Positions 1 through 7,584 of a DNA stretch of 58,524 bases are shown piece by piece. Location of the stretch: assembly GCA_017561825.1 (NCBI GenBank), contig JAFZBK010000016.1, positions 1 through 58,524 of the forward strand. Direction: 5' to 3'. Made by a program: the position numbers and the translations under genes. Origin of the DNA: Prevotella sp. (GTDB lineage Bacteria; Bacteroidota; Bacteroidia; Bacteroidales; Bacteroidaceae). Every line of letters starts with the position of its first letter. The first letter of the stretch is position 1. The notes beneath the pieces were generated by a model. That model made no database searches. It was not told the origin of the DNA and was given only the letters and a program-made list of their open reading frames with translations.

Positions 1-41
1 CAAAGAAATGCTTGCATTTTATTTGTTGAGTCGTGACAAAA
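1..41 (+). repeat. Dispersed intergenic repeat, partial copy (left edge)
   Basis: This stretch contains CAAAGAAATGCTTGCATTT followed by ATTTGTTGAGTCGTGACAAAA. The same block recurs at 28150-28193 upstream of leuS, and its first part recurs at 76-94. The core AAATGC-TT-GCATTT is a quasi-palindrome whose two central bases differ between copies (TT here, AA at 28 kb). It is cut by the window edge, so its full extent is unknown. No coding function is seen; it behaves like an interspersed intergenic element. Confidence 0.6.
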
Positions 42-53
42 CTCATCATTCAG

Positions 54-97
54 ATAAATTTTGGAGCAGCGAATACAAAGAAATGCTTGCATTTAAC
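54..97 (+). repeat. Dispersed intergenic repeat, second partial copy
   Basis: The block AAATTTTGGAGCAGCGAATA followed by CAAAGAAATGCTTGCATTT matches 28132-28171 almost base for base, with one extra G and a TT/AA swap at the palindrome centre. It follows directly after the copy at 1-41, so a head-to-tail partial duplication is likely. The right half (ATTTGTTG...GTGACAAAA) is missing and is replaced by the ACTACATG-repeat region. Confidence 0.6.
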
Positions 98-107
98 ACC
101 TCAGAGT

Positions 108-240
108 GGATTTTACCTACATAACTACATGTTTTTACTTTAACCAACTATAATACAGCGAATTGTGAACCATTCTACCTACATGCAAACTACATGGAAA
201 CTACATATAACTACATGCAAACTACATGGTATGATAGGTA
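108..240. repeat. Left arm of a large inverted repeat built from ACTACATG units
   Basis: The sequence holds GGATTTTACCTACAT near 108-122 and then several copies of AACTACATG up to about 229. The reverse complement of 470-575 contains the same elements: CTACATG units, ATAACTACATG, and TTTTACCTACATG followed by TTTTACTTTA. The arms are imperfect and rearranged but clearly related, and they enclose about 230 bp (241-469). Unit spacing is irregular, which argues against a CRISPR. Function is unknown. Confidence 0.55.
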
Positions 241-292
241 TAAACGACCGAAACCATGGTGTTCTTGATAAGTATCTTAGTCGTTTGTTATG

Positions 293-310
293 AAATTCTC
301 TAGAGAATTT
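293..310. repeat. 18-bp perfect palindrome, copy 1
   Basis: AAATTCTCTAGAGAATTT is a perfect 18-bp palindrome. An identical copy lies at 358-375. Both are followed by ATGA and then a GTGACG- or CGTCAC-containing stretch. Two identical palindromes 65 bp apart, inside a larger inverted repeat, suggest a protein-binding or recombination region, but nothing here names the protein. Confidence 0.6.
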
Positions 311-357
311 ATGAATAACTACGTCACTTACTACTAGTCACCATGCTATTTGCGCAC

Positions 358-375
358 AAATTCTCTAGAGAATTT
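358..375. repeat. 18-bp perfect palindrome, copy 2
   Basis: This is identical to the palindrome at 293-310. It is followed by ATGAGAGAGTGACG and a second AGAGAGTGACG about 19 bp later, so direct repeats of AGAGTGACG sit on its right side. No reading frame in 240-470 looks like a gene. Confidence 0.6.
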
Positions 376-469
376 ATGAGAGAGTGACGTTGTGACGGTC
401 AGAGAGTGACGTAATTTCTACCTCTTAGTGCCACAGTTTCTATGGTTTTATACGGCAATTCGTGGCAAA

Positions 470-575
470 ACATGTAGGTAGCATGTAGTTATATGTAGTT
501 TGCATGTAGTTTGAAAATCTCGCAACGCACTGAGTAATAGTAAAATAAAGTAAAACATGTAGGTAAAATCCAAAA
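470..575. repeat. Right arm of the ACTACATG inverted repeat
   Basis: This region carries CATGTAG units (ACATGTAGGTAG, GCATGTAGTT, ATATGTAGTTTGCATGTAG, ACATGTAGGTAAAATCC) that are the reverse complement of the left arm at 108-240. A short leftward open frame over this stretch is composed of the repeat and is not accepted as a gene. Confidence 0.55.
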
Positions 576-619
576 ACGACTAATTTTATCAACAATTCCA
601 GCATTTTAAATATAAATAA

Positions 620-642
620 GCCGGCACCAAATAGGTGTCGGC
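620..642. terminator. Hairpin terminator
   Basis: GCCGGCACC and GGTGTCGGC form a 9-bp stem with one G-U pair around a 5-nt loop, followed by CTCTTTA on the right and an A/T-rich run on the left. It lies just downstream of the leftward gene ending at 684, so it probably terminates that transcript. Confidence 0.55.
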
Positions 643-683
643 TCTCTTTATGAGTATTCAATAGAATAAATCACCCGTTGCAA

Positions 684-1154
684 TCAGGACTTGTGCGCAT
701 ATATCTGTTCCGCTATTTCTCTTGCCAATCCTGCATCGTAGCCCACTCGTAGGTGGATGGTGGGATGCTGTGGATTCTTGGTGTTGATGATGACGGCATA
801 TTCGTCGATGGTATAAGGCGTAGCCATGTTCTTTGGCACCACATCGGTCATGTCGCTGATCTTTAGTTCCTCGCCTTCAACAATCATCACATCCTGAGTG
901 GTATAGAACAGGATGAGGGCCGACAATTCGTTGGCTCTTGAAGCATCCAGCACCACTACGTCGTCGGGTTCTCCGTATTTCAATTCCACTTCCTCTGTGT
1001 TGGCATATATCACCTTTGGCGGTTCTCTCTTTTCCATAAACTTAATGGTAAAATAACCTAAAGGGATAGCAATTAACAGGAGAAGGAGTGCTTTACCAGC
1101 AAAGCATGCCAATAGAAGAATGGCAATGACGGCAATGATGATGTATCGTTTCAT
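684..1154 (-). CDS. Membrane-anchored protein of unknown function
   Basis: This 156-residue protein begins with a long hydrophobic stretch (about residues 4-38, one long or two tightly packed membrane segments) followed by a soluble domain of about 115 residues rich in predicted beta strands. I do not recognise the family. It starts 10 nt after the upstream nitroreductase-like lipoprotein gene on the same strand, so the two are probably co-transcribed. No catalytic motif is visible. The gene is likely real because of its orientation, spacing and clean N-terminal membrane segment. Confidence 0.7.
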   Translation of the reverse strand: MKRYIIIAVIAILLLACFAGKALLLLLIAIPLGYFTIKFMEKREPPKVIYANTEEVELKYGEPDDVVVLDASRANELSALILFYTTQDVMIVEGEELKISDMTDVVPKNMATPYTIDEYAVIINTKNPQHPTIHLRVGYDAGLAREIAEQIYAHKS

Positions 1155-1164
1155 GCTGCTCCTC

Positions 1165-1788
1165 CTATTTCTTGTAACCGATGGGATGATTCAGTGCGAT
1201 GATGACACCCTCTGGGAGGTTCAGTTTGGTGCGGATGGCCTCTTTGTTCATCATGGCGCGTGCCACTGTACTCAAACCAAGGGCTTGGCAGGCAAGGTAG
1301 ATATTCTCTGACACATAGCCTACATCCATGGCGGCAAACTGATCGTTTCTACGACGGTTGCCCTGATCGCTTACCAACAGCAGGGTAACGGGGGCATCCA
1401 GCACAAAGTTCTGACCACCGGCTAGGTCCTGCATGATGTTTTCGTTCAAAACTTGGGTAAGCGTGTTGTCCTTGGCATTGAAGAGAGCAACACCCATCTT
1501 ATTGCACACATACACCTTGACATCCTGCATGTTCATGGCCGAAGGGGCGGTAATCTTTCCCGAGGCGGGATCGCTGACGCCGCAGGCAGCCCACAGGATG
1601 GTAGAAAGCGTTTGCAGGTCAACCATCTTGTCTTTTTGATACTCGCGTACGGAACGACGCTCTTGGAGGATTTTGCCCAATGGCATACTCAGCTTACCGA
1701 TTTCCGGTTGCGGCAGCTGAACGGTTTCTTGTGCCTTGCAGCCCATGCAGAGGGTTAGTGCGAAGACGAATAAAAGGATTTTTTTCAT
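1165..1788 (-). CDS. Nitroreductase / SagB-like flavoprotein, predicted lipoprotein
   Basis: The predicted start at 1788 gives 207 residues beginning with a lipoprotein signal: a hydrophobic stretch ending in C-M-G-C, with Cys17 as the lipidated residue. An in-frame upstream ATG at 1872 is unlikely because it would place 28 charged residues before the signal and would lie upstream of the promoter. The mature part carries the nitroreductase FMN-binding start (RRSVREY, about residues 44-50), a central region ending in DAPVTLLLVSD, and the helix-rich C-terminal part with DVGYVSENIYLACQALGL typical of the fold. The family binds FMN and uses NAD(P)H; the substrate cannot be read from sequence. Export is unusual but known for Bacteroidota members. 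Confidence 0.85.
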   Translation of the reverse strand: MKKILLFVFALTLCMGCKAQETVQLPQPEIGKLSMPLGKILQERRSVREYQKDKMVDLQTLSTILWAACGVSDPASGKITAPSAMNMQDVKVYVCNKMGVALFNAKDNTLTQVLNENIMQDLAGGQNFVLDAPVTLLLVSDQGNRRRNDQFAAMDVGYVSENIYLACQALGLSTVARAMMNKEAIRTKLNLPEGVIIALNHPIGYKK

Positions 1789-1830
1789 ATTGTTCGTATA
1801 AAAGTGAATAGCATATTTGGTTTCTGTCTG

Positions 1831-1838
1831 CAAATATA
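1831..1838 (-). promoter_or_regulatory. Bacteroidota -7 box for the nitroreductase-like gene
   Basis: On the minus strand this reads TATATTTG, a perfect TAnnTTTG box, about 43 nt upstream of the start at 1788. No clear -33 TTTG is seen at the expected distance. It lies back to back with the dsbD promoter. Confidence 0.5.
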
Positions 1839-1877
1839 CATCTTTTTCTGTAAAAGAAAAAGAAAAACGCACTTTTC

Positions 1878-1909
1878 TTTGGTTTTGTGCCCGCTTAATA
1901 TTATTTTTG
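1878..1909 (+). promoter_or_regulatory. Promoter of dsbD
   Basis: TTTG (1878-1881) and TATTTTTG (1902-1909) are separated by 20 nt, matching the Bacteroidota sigma-ABfr promoter. The dsbD start at 1930 follows 20 nt later, which excludes the longer in-frame ATG at 1804. Confidence 0.7.
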
Positions 1910-1929
1910 CAGGCAAAATAATTTTTGAT

Positions 1930-4041
1930 ATGAGAACAACAAAACTGCTCATCGTTCTGCTGATCCTTTCCGTATCAGTCCTATCAGCACACGCACAGAG
2001 TCCTGTGCAGTTCACGGTTAGTCAGAAACAAGTGTCGCCCACCGAGGTGGATGTGGTGTTCACAGGAAAGATGTCACCGGGATGGCATGTGTATTCCACA
2101 GGACTGCCTGACGGAGGACCCATCTCTGCCTCGCTCACCACTGAGGTGGCCGAGGGTGCGAAGGCACAGGGGAACCTGAAGGCACAGGGTAAGGAGATCA
2201 GTAACTATGACAAGATGTTCGATATGAACGTGCGCTATTTCGAGCAGACGGTTACCTTCGTGCAACGTTATCTGATTACGGGTAAGACCTATCATATCAA
2301 GGGTTTACTGGAGTATGGTGCTTGCAACGACAAGAGCTGTCTGCCACCCACTGACGTGGAGTTCGACTACCAAGGCGAGGGTGTTCAGGAAACAGCTGCT
2401 GATCCGGCAGATAAAAAAAAAGCGGACGATGATGCATTGGCAGCACCTGTAGAAGTACCGCTTACAGGTGTTGTTCTTGCTGATACCTTAACAACGACTG
2501 CCGACACGCTGACTGCAGTCCCTGCACAACTGGATTCTGCCGCAGTGAAGGGTTTGTGGACACCTGTGGTGAAAGAGCTGCAGGCCTTTAACGGCGACCA
2601 GCAGAAAAGTCGTTCGTGGCTCTACATCTTCCTCATGGGCTTTCTCGGTGGACTGATTGCCCTGTTCACGCCTTGCGTGTGGCCGATCATTCCCATGACG
2701 GTGAGCTTCTTCCTGAAGCGTGCCAAGGATGATAAGAAGAAAGGTATTAAGGATGCCATCACGTATGGTATCTCCATTGTGGTGATCTATCTGGCCTTAG
2801 GACTGGCTATCACGGCGTTTTTCGGTGCCAGTGCGTTGAATGCCCTCTCCACGAATGCCGTGTTCAACATCTTCTTCTGTGTGCTGCTGATCGTGTTCGC
2901 CCTCAGCTTCTTCGGCTGGTTCGAACTCACCCTGCCCGCATCATGGAGCAACAAGGTGGATCAGAAGGCCAGCAGTACCAGCGGACTCCTCTCCATCTTC
3001 CTCATGGCCTTCACGTTGGTGTTGGTGAGTTTCTCGTGTACAGGACCCATCATCGGCTTCCTGCTGGTGGAGCTGACCACCGCCAGCAGCATCCTCGGTC
3101 CTGCCATCGGTATGTTCGGCTTTGCCCTTGCCCTGGCATTACCCTTCACGCTCTTTGCCCTCTTCCCCACTTGGTTGAAGAAAGCACCGAAGTCGGGCGG
3201 CTGGATGAACATCATCAAGGTAACACTGGGCTTCATCGAACTGGCCTTCGCCCTGAAGTTCTTCTCCGTGGCTGATCTGGCCTACGGCTGGCGATTGCTC
3301 GACAGGGAAGTGTTCCTTTGTCTGTGGATTGTCATCTTTGGTGCCCTTGGTCTGTACCTGATCGGTAAGTTGAAGTTCCAGAGTGATTGGGAAGGAGGGG
3401 ATATCAACAAGCCCATGCCCGTGGTGTGCATCATGCTCGGACTGGTGTCGTTGGCCTTCGCCCTCTATATGGTTCCAGGCTTATGGGGCGCACCCTGTAA
3501 GGCTGTCAGCGCCTTCGCACCCCCGATGAGCACACAGGATTTCAATCTCTATCAGGCTCACGAGGTTCGGGCAAAGTATCTGAACTACGAGGAGGGGATG
3601 GCGGCAGCAAAGGCACAAGGGAAACCCGTGCTACTTGATTTCACGGGCTATGGCTGTGTGAACTGCAGGAAGATGGAAGCGGCAGTATGGACGGATCCTG
3701 ATGTGGCCCGTATGCTGAACAACGACTACATCCTGATCTCGCTCTTTGTGGATGATAAAACGCCGTTACCGGAACATATACAGGTAACAGAAGAGAATGG
3801 ACAACAGCGCACATTGCGTACCGTTGGTGACAAGTGGAGTTATCTGCAACGCTCGAAGTTCGGTACCAATGCGCAGCCGTTCTATGTGGCCGTCAATCCA
3901 GATGGTTATCCATTGACGGGCTCTGCGGTGTATGACGAGGATATATCGAAGTATCTGAAGTTCTTAAAACAAGGTTTTGAGAACTATTCTTCCGCAAATG
4001 CGGCAGCTTCTGCGGCAGCGATGATCTCCTCGCGCGACTGA
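1930..4041 (+). CDS. dsbD: Thiol:disulfide interchange protein DsbD
   Basis: This 703-residue protein carries electrons from cytosolic thioredoxin across the inner membrane to reduce periplasmic disulfides. A signal peptide (about residues 1-23) leads into the N-terminal periplasmic domain with its cysteine pair C132/C137 (ACNDKSC). An eight-helix membrane domain follows, with the two conserved cysteines C249 (TPCVWP) and C370 (FSCTGP). The C-terminal thioredoxin-like domain has C576-V-N-C579. All six redox cysteines expected in DsbD are present. The start is chosen from the promoter at 1878-1909 and the signal peptide. The last 58 bp overlap the 3' end of rnc on the other strand. Confidence 0.95.
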   Translation: MRTTKLLIVLLILSVSVLSAHAQSPVQFTVSQKQVSPTEVDVVFTGKMSPGWHVYSTGLPDGGPISASLTTEVAEGAKAQGNLKAQGKEISNYDKMFDMNVRYFEQTVTFVQRYLITGKTYHIKGLLEYGACNDKSCLPPTDVEFDYQGEGVQETAADPADKKKADDDALAAPVEVPLTGVVLADTLTTTADTLTAVPAQLDSAAVKGLWTPVVKELQAFNGDQQKSRSWLYIFLMGFLGGLIALFTPCVWPIIPMTVSFFLKRAKDDKKKGIKDAITYGISIVVIYLALGLAITAFFGASALNALSTNAVFNIFFCVLLIVFALSFFGWFELTLPASWSNKVDQKASSTSGLLSIFLMAFTLVLVSFSCTGPIIGFLLVELTTASSILGPAIGMFGFALALALPFTLFALFPTWLKKAPKSGGWMNIIKVTLGFIELAFALKFFSVADLAYGWRLLDREVFLCLWIVIFGALGLYLIGKLKFQSDWEGGDINKPMPVVCIMLGLVSLAFALYMVPGLWGAPCKAVSAFAPPMSTQDFNLYQAHEVRAKYLNYEEGMAAAKAQGKPVLLDFTGYGCVNCRKMEAAVWTDPDVARMLNNDYILISLFVDDKTPLPEHIQVTEENGQQRTLRTVGDKWSYLQRSKFGTNAQPFYVAVNPDGYPLTGSAVYDEDISKYLKFLKQGFENYSSANAAASAAAMISSRD

Positions 4042-5042
4042 GCCGCGGCGGAGATATCAGAGAGGTCGAACTCATCAGCAACATCGGACTTCTTGGAACG
4101 TCTCTTTGGCTTCTCCTCCTGCTTCTCTTCCACAGGAGCCACCTCATCCGTTCCATCGAAACGCTCCAGGCGCTCCACCTCCTGACCTTTCCTCTCTCCT
4201 TCTGAGGTGAAAGGTGCGGGTTCCTTGGTCTCGGGCACGGCAGTGGTAGGCATCTCCTCCATCTTGGTACGCGAAGCCTTGGCAGCAAACACCGCATCGA
4301 TAAACTGCGGCTCCTTGCGCAGACGCTGTAAGGTGAGCTTGCTGGCCATCTGCTGCGACTCCTTCTTGCTGTAGCCCTCGCCCTTCTCGCCATCAAGACC
4401 TTCGATGGTCACCTGGTAAACGAACTTCGAATTACCCTTCTCATCCTTCTCCTCAGAAACCAGCTTGAAGTCGATCTTCACGCGGTTCTTCTGACTCCAT
4501 TCGATGAGCTTCGACTTGAAGTTCACTTCCTTGTAAGCCACCTTGTCGATGTTCAGCAACTCCTTCAGGATACGCTTCTCCATGAATCGCATGCAAGCGC
4601 CGTAGCCTCTGTCGAGATAGATAGCACCAACAAGTGCCTCGAACGCATTTCCTCCCATATAGCTGTTATGAGAGGAGGTGTGTCCGTTGGATTTGATCAA
4701 GTTGATGATGCCCATCTCCTGTGCCAAACGGCCCAGCGTCTCACGTTGAACGATCTTGGAGCGGGTATTGGTGAGGAAGCCCTCACGCTTGCCCTCGAAA
4801 TGGCGGAACACGATATCGCCCACCACAGCATCGAGCACGGCATCCCCCAAGAACTCCAAGCGTTCGTTGTTCATGGGCTTGCCTTTCTCGTTACGGCGTG
4901 CCATGCTCTTGTGAAGCAGGGCCTGTTTGTAATAAGAGATGTTACGGGGGTAGAATCCGATGATTTCGTATAAAGACGAATAAAGCTCCTTCTCCTTACG
5001 GAAAGGGAGCTTTATCCGGTCTATCAAGTCCTTAATCTGCAT
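3984..5042 (-). CDS. rnc: Ribonuclease III
   Basis: RNase III cuts double-stranded RNA in rRNA and mRNA processing. The 352-residue product has the catalytic domain with the signature NERLEFLGDAVLD (residues 59-71, acidic residues E63 and D67) and the second acidic helix around E135. A double-stranded-RNA-binding domain covers about residues 177-245. A charged, low-complexity tail (about 250-352, rich in E, K, P and A) goes well beyond the roughly 225 residues of E. coli RNase III. That tail is encoded partly opposite the end of dsbD. The start overlaps the end of fabF by 11 bp, giving the classic acpP-fabF-rnc order. Confidence 0.95.
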   Translation of the reverse strand: MQIKDLIDRIKLPFRKEKELYSSLYEIIGFYPRNISYYKQALLHKSMARRNEKGKPMNNERLEFLGDAVLDAVVGDIVFRHFEGKREGFLTNTRSKIVQRETLGRLAQEMGIINLIKSNGHTSSHNSYMGGNAFEALVGAIYLDRGYGACMRFMEKRILKELLNIDKVAYKEVNFKSKLIEWSQKNRVKIDFKLVSEEKDEKGNSKFVYQVTIEGLDGEKGEGYSKKESQQMASKLTLQRLRKEPQFIDAVFAAKASRTKMEEMPTTAVPETKEPAPFTSEGERKGQEVERLERFDGTDEVAPVEEKQEEKPKRRSKKSDVADEFDLSDISAAAQSREEIIAAAEAAAFAEE

Positions 5043-6294
5043 ATTTCTTGAAGATTACGCAAGCATTATGTCCGCCGAAACCGAACGTATTGCTCATGGC
5101 GGCACGCACCTCACGCTTCTGTGCTTTGTTGAAGGTGAAGTTCAGGTTATAGTCGATCTCCTCGTCCTGATCATCGTCAGCATGGTTGATGGTTGGCGGA
5201 ACGATGTCGTTCTGCACACTGAGTACGGAAATCATGGCCTCTACAGCACCTGCAGCACCCAGCAGATGACCTGTCATCGACTTGGTTGAAGAGATGTTCA
5301 ACTTATAGGCTGCATCACCGAATACCTCCTTGATGGCCTTAGCCTCAGAGATATCACCCACATGGGTGGAAGTGCCGTGAACATTGATATAGTCGATATC
5401 CTCAGGTTTCATCTGAGCATCCTCCAAAGCAGCCTTCATCACCAGCTTGGCACCCAGTCCTTCGGGATGAGAGGCAGTGATATGATATGCGTCAGCGCTC
5501 ATACCCTCACCGATCATCTCGGCATAGATCTTCGCACCGCGAGCCTTGGCATGCTCCAGCTCTTCGAGAATCAGACAGCCAGCGCCTTCTGCCATGACGA
5601 AGCCGTCACGACTGGCACTGAAGGGACGACTGGCCTTTTCGGGCTCGTCATTACGAGTTGACAGGGCTTTCATGGCATTGAAGCCACCTACGCCACACAT
5701 ACAGATGGCACTCTCTGCACCACCGGCAACGATGACGTTAGCCTTGCCCAGACGAATCTGATTGAAGGCATCTGCCAAAGCATTGCTGGATGAAGCACAG
5801 GCACTTGTCGTGGTGTAGTTAGGACCATGGAAGCCGAAGTGGATACTGATATGTCCTGCAGCGATATCACTGATCATCTTCGGAATGAAGAAAGGACTGA
5901 ACTTCGGTCCTTGATCAATATGCTGACCGTAATATACCACCTCATCCTCAAACGTGCGGATACCACCGATGCCTACGCCATAGATGACGCCGATGCGGTT
6001 CTTATCCTCTGTTTCCAGATCCAAGCCACTGTCCTTCACACCCTGAATGGCACTGATCATGGCCAGCTGGGTGTAACGGTCGAGCTTGCGGGCTTCCTTA
6101 CGATCGAGATACTCGTTAATATCCAGGTCCTTCACCTCACAGGCAAAATGTGTCTTGCACAAAGAGGTATCGAACTGCGTAATAGGGGCAGCGCCACTAA
6201 CACCGTTCAACAAGTTCTTCCAAGTCTCCTCGGGAGAATGGCCTAAAGGTGTAACGGCACCGAGTCCTGTTACAACTACTCTTTTTAATTCCAT
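5032..6294 (-). CDS. fabF: Beta-ketoacyl-ACP synthase II
   Basis: FabF elongates acyl-ACP with malonyl-ACP in type II fatty acid synthesis in the cytosol. The 420-residue length is typical. The catalytic Cys166 lies in TTTSACASSS, and the histidines H306 (NVHGTST) and H343 (TGHLLGAAGA) with K338 complete the active site. It lies between acpP and rnc on the same strand and overlaps the rnc start by 11 bp, suggesting translational coupling. The 103-bp gap to acpP holds only A/T-rich runs related to AATTGAA, with no hairpin of note. Confidence 0.97.
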   Translation of the reverse strand: MELKRVVVTGLGAVTPLGHSPEETWKNLLNGVSGAAPITQFDTSLCKTHFACEVKDLDINEYLDRKEARKLDRYTQLAMISAIQGVKDSGLDLETEDKNRIGVIYGVGIGGIRTFEDEVVYYGQHIDQGPKFSPFFIPKMISDIAAGHISIHFGFHGPNYTTTSACASSSNALADAFNQIRLGKANVIVAGGAESAICMCGVGGFNAMKALSTRNDEPEKASRPFSASRDGFVMAEGAGCLILEELEHAKARGAKIYAEMIGEGMSADAYHITASHPEGLGAKLVMKAALEDAQMKPEDIDYINVHGTSTHVGDISEAKAIKEVFGDAAYKLNISSTKSMTGHLLGAAGAVEAMISVLSVQNDIVPPTINHADDDQDEEIDYNLNFTFNKAQKREVRAAMSNTFGFGGHNACVIFKKYAD

Positions 6295-6397
6295 ATTTAC
6301 AAAATTGAAAAATTGAAAAATTGAAGAACTGAAACAGTATCTAGTACATTAGCGTACACGCTATTTCAATCCTTCAATTCTTCAATTCTAATGATGT

Positions 6398-6634
6398 TTA
6401 TTTTGCGGCCTCCTCGATATACTTGATGGCGTCGCCAACAGTACCGATGGTCTCAGCTTTATCGTCGGGGATGGAAATGTTGAACTCCTTCTCAAACTCC
6501 ATGATGAGCTCAACGGTATCCAAAGAATCTGCGCCCAGATCGTTAGTGAAACTTGCCTCCGGCTTTACCTCTGCCTCATCAACACCAAGTTTATCAACGA
6601 TAATAGCCTTTACTTTGCTTTCAATTTCTGACAT
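6398..6634 (-). CDS. acpP: Acyl carrier protein
   Basis: This 78-residue acidic helical protein carries the growing acyl chain on a phosphopantetheine arm. The attachment serine is S37 in [10 protein letters not shown]. It is the first gene of acpP-fabF-rnc and has its own promoter at 6688-6719. Length and acidity are as expected for the family. Confidence 0.97.
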   Translation of the reverse strand: MSEIESKVKAIIVDKLGVDEAEVKPEASFTNDLGADSLDTVELIMEFEKEFNISIPDDKAETIGTVGDAIKYIEEAAK

Positions 6635-6687
6635 AATTGTACTTTTTTAATTGTTAATAAAATCTTTCTTCTTTGAAAATTCGGGTG

Positions 6688-6719
6688 CAAAGGAACAAAT
6701 TTTTATTCACGTATGCAAA
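6688..6719 (-). promoter_or_regulatory. Promoter of acpP-fabF-rnc
   Basis: On the minus strand TTTG (6716-6719) is followed after 20 nt by TTCCTTTG (6688-6695), one base off TAnnTTTG. The acpP start is about 54 nt downstream. Confidence 0.5.
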
Positions 6720-6921
6720 TATTTTGGTGAAAAAAGCACTGCTCTTTGCACACAACACCCTCTTTTGTGCATAAAATATTCTCATATTTTACATTTATTT
6801 ACAATTGGTAACGTTCACACAGATGTTTTTACCTCATACCCAAATTATTAAACACGTACCTCTTTCTTGGGTAAAATATTAGGAAATAGGAAGCAAGATG
6901 AATGAAAAAAAGTATAAAACG

Positions 6922-6952
6922 TTTGTTATTTGAAAATTATTCTCTATATTTG
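6922..6952 (+). promoter_or_regulatory. Promoter of the DUF4254-GT9 pair
   Basis: TTTG (6922-6925), a 19-nt spacer and a perfect TATATTTG (6945-6952) lie 23 nt before the ATG at 6976. Confidence 0.7.
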
Positions 6953-6975
6953 CAGAATAATATATATATAGAAAT

Positions 6976-7584
6976 ATGACATTCACAGAACAGTGCAACC
7001 AGATTTTTAATCAAGCCATTAGGGACTACCATATCAAAGACGATATCGAAACGCCCATCAGCAACCCTTACGGGTATGATACCATAGAAAACCGACTCTA
7101 TCTGAAATGCTGGATAGATACCGTGCAATGGCATTATGAGGACATCATCCGCGACCCCCATATCGACCCCATCGAGGCCCTGCAGCTGAAGAGGCGCATC
7201 GACCGCTCCAACCAGGATCGTACCGACCTCGTGGAACAGATTGACAGCTATTTCCGTCAGCAATACTCCAATGTGAAGGTGCTGCCTGATGCAAGAATCA
7301 ACACAGAGAGTCCTTCATGGGCTGTTGACCGTCTGAGCATCCTCGCCCTGAAGATCTACCACATGAGGGAACAGGTTGAACGCAAGGATGCACCTGCAGA
7401 GCATCGCGAGAAATGCAAGGCGAAGCTGAACGTGTTGCTGGAACAGCAGGTTGACCTGAGCACAGCCATCGACCAGCTGTTGGAGGATATCGCTGCGGGA
7501 CGCAAATACATGAAGGTGTACCGACAGATGAAGATGTACAACGATCCATCCACCAATCCTATTCTCTACAGTAAGAAATCATGA
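6976..7584 (+). CDS. DUF4254 domain protein
   Basis: This 202-residue protein matches what I know of the Bacteroidota DUF4254 family: an N-terminal helical segment with NPYGYDTIENRLYLKCWIDT and a second half with long helices, probably coiled coil. No signal peptide or membrane segment is seen, so it is cytosolic. It overlaps the following glycosyltransferase by ATGA, so the two are translationally coupled. That pairing suggests a role in lipopolysaccharide or surface-glycan assembly, but the biochemical function is unknown. Confidence 0.85.
   Translation: MTFTEQCNQIFNQAIRDYHIKDDIETPISNPYGYDTIENRLYLKCWIDTVQWHYEDIIRDPHIDPIEALQLKRRIDRSNQDRTDLVEQIDSYFRQQYSNVKVLPDARINTESPSWAVDRLSILALKIYHMREQVERKDAPAEHREKCKAKLNVLLEQQVDLSTAIDQLLEDIAAGRKYMKVYRQMKMYNDPSTNPILYSKKS

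Noticed and set aside
108-240. Possible CRISPR array from repeated CTACATG units
   Set aside because: Units are only 7-9 bp, spacing is irregular, arms are inverted relative to 470-575, and there are no cas genes.
440-661. Leftward 73-codon open frame
   Set aside because: It is made of the inverted-repeat arm and a terminator hairpin, and has no recognisable protein pattern.
1804-1929. Longer N-terminus of DsbD from the ATG at 1804
   Set aside because: The promoter at 1878-1909 lies within it, and a signal peptide begins at the ATG at 1930.
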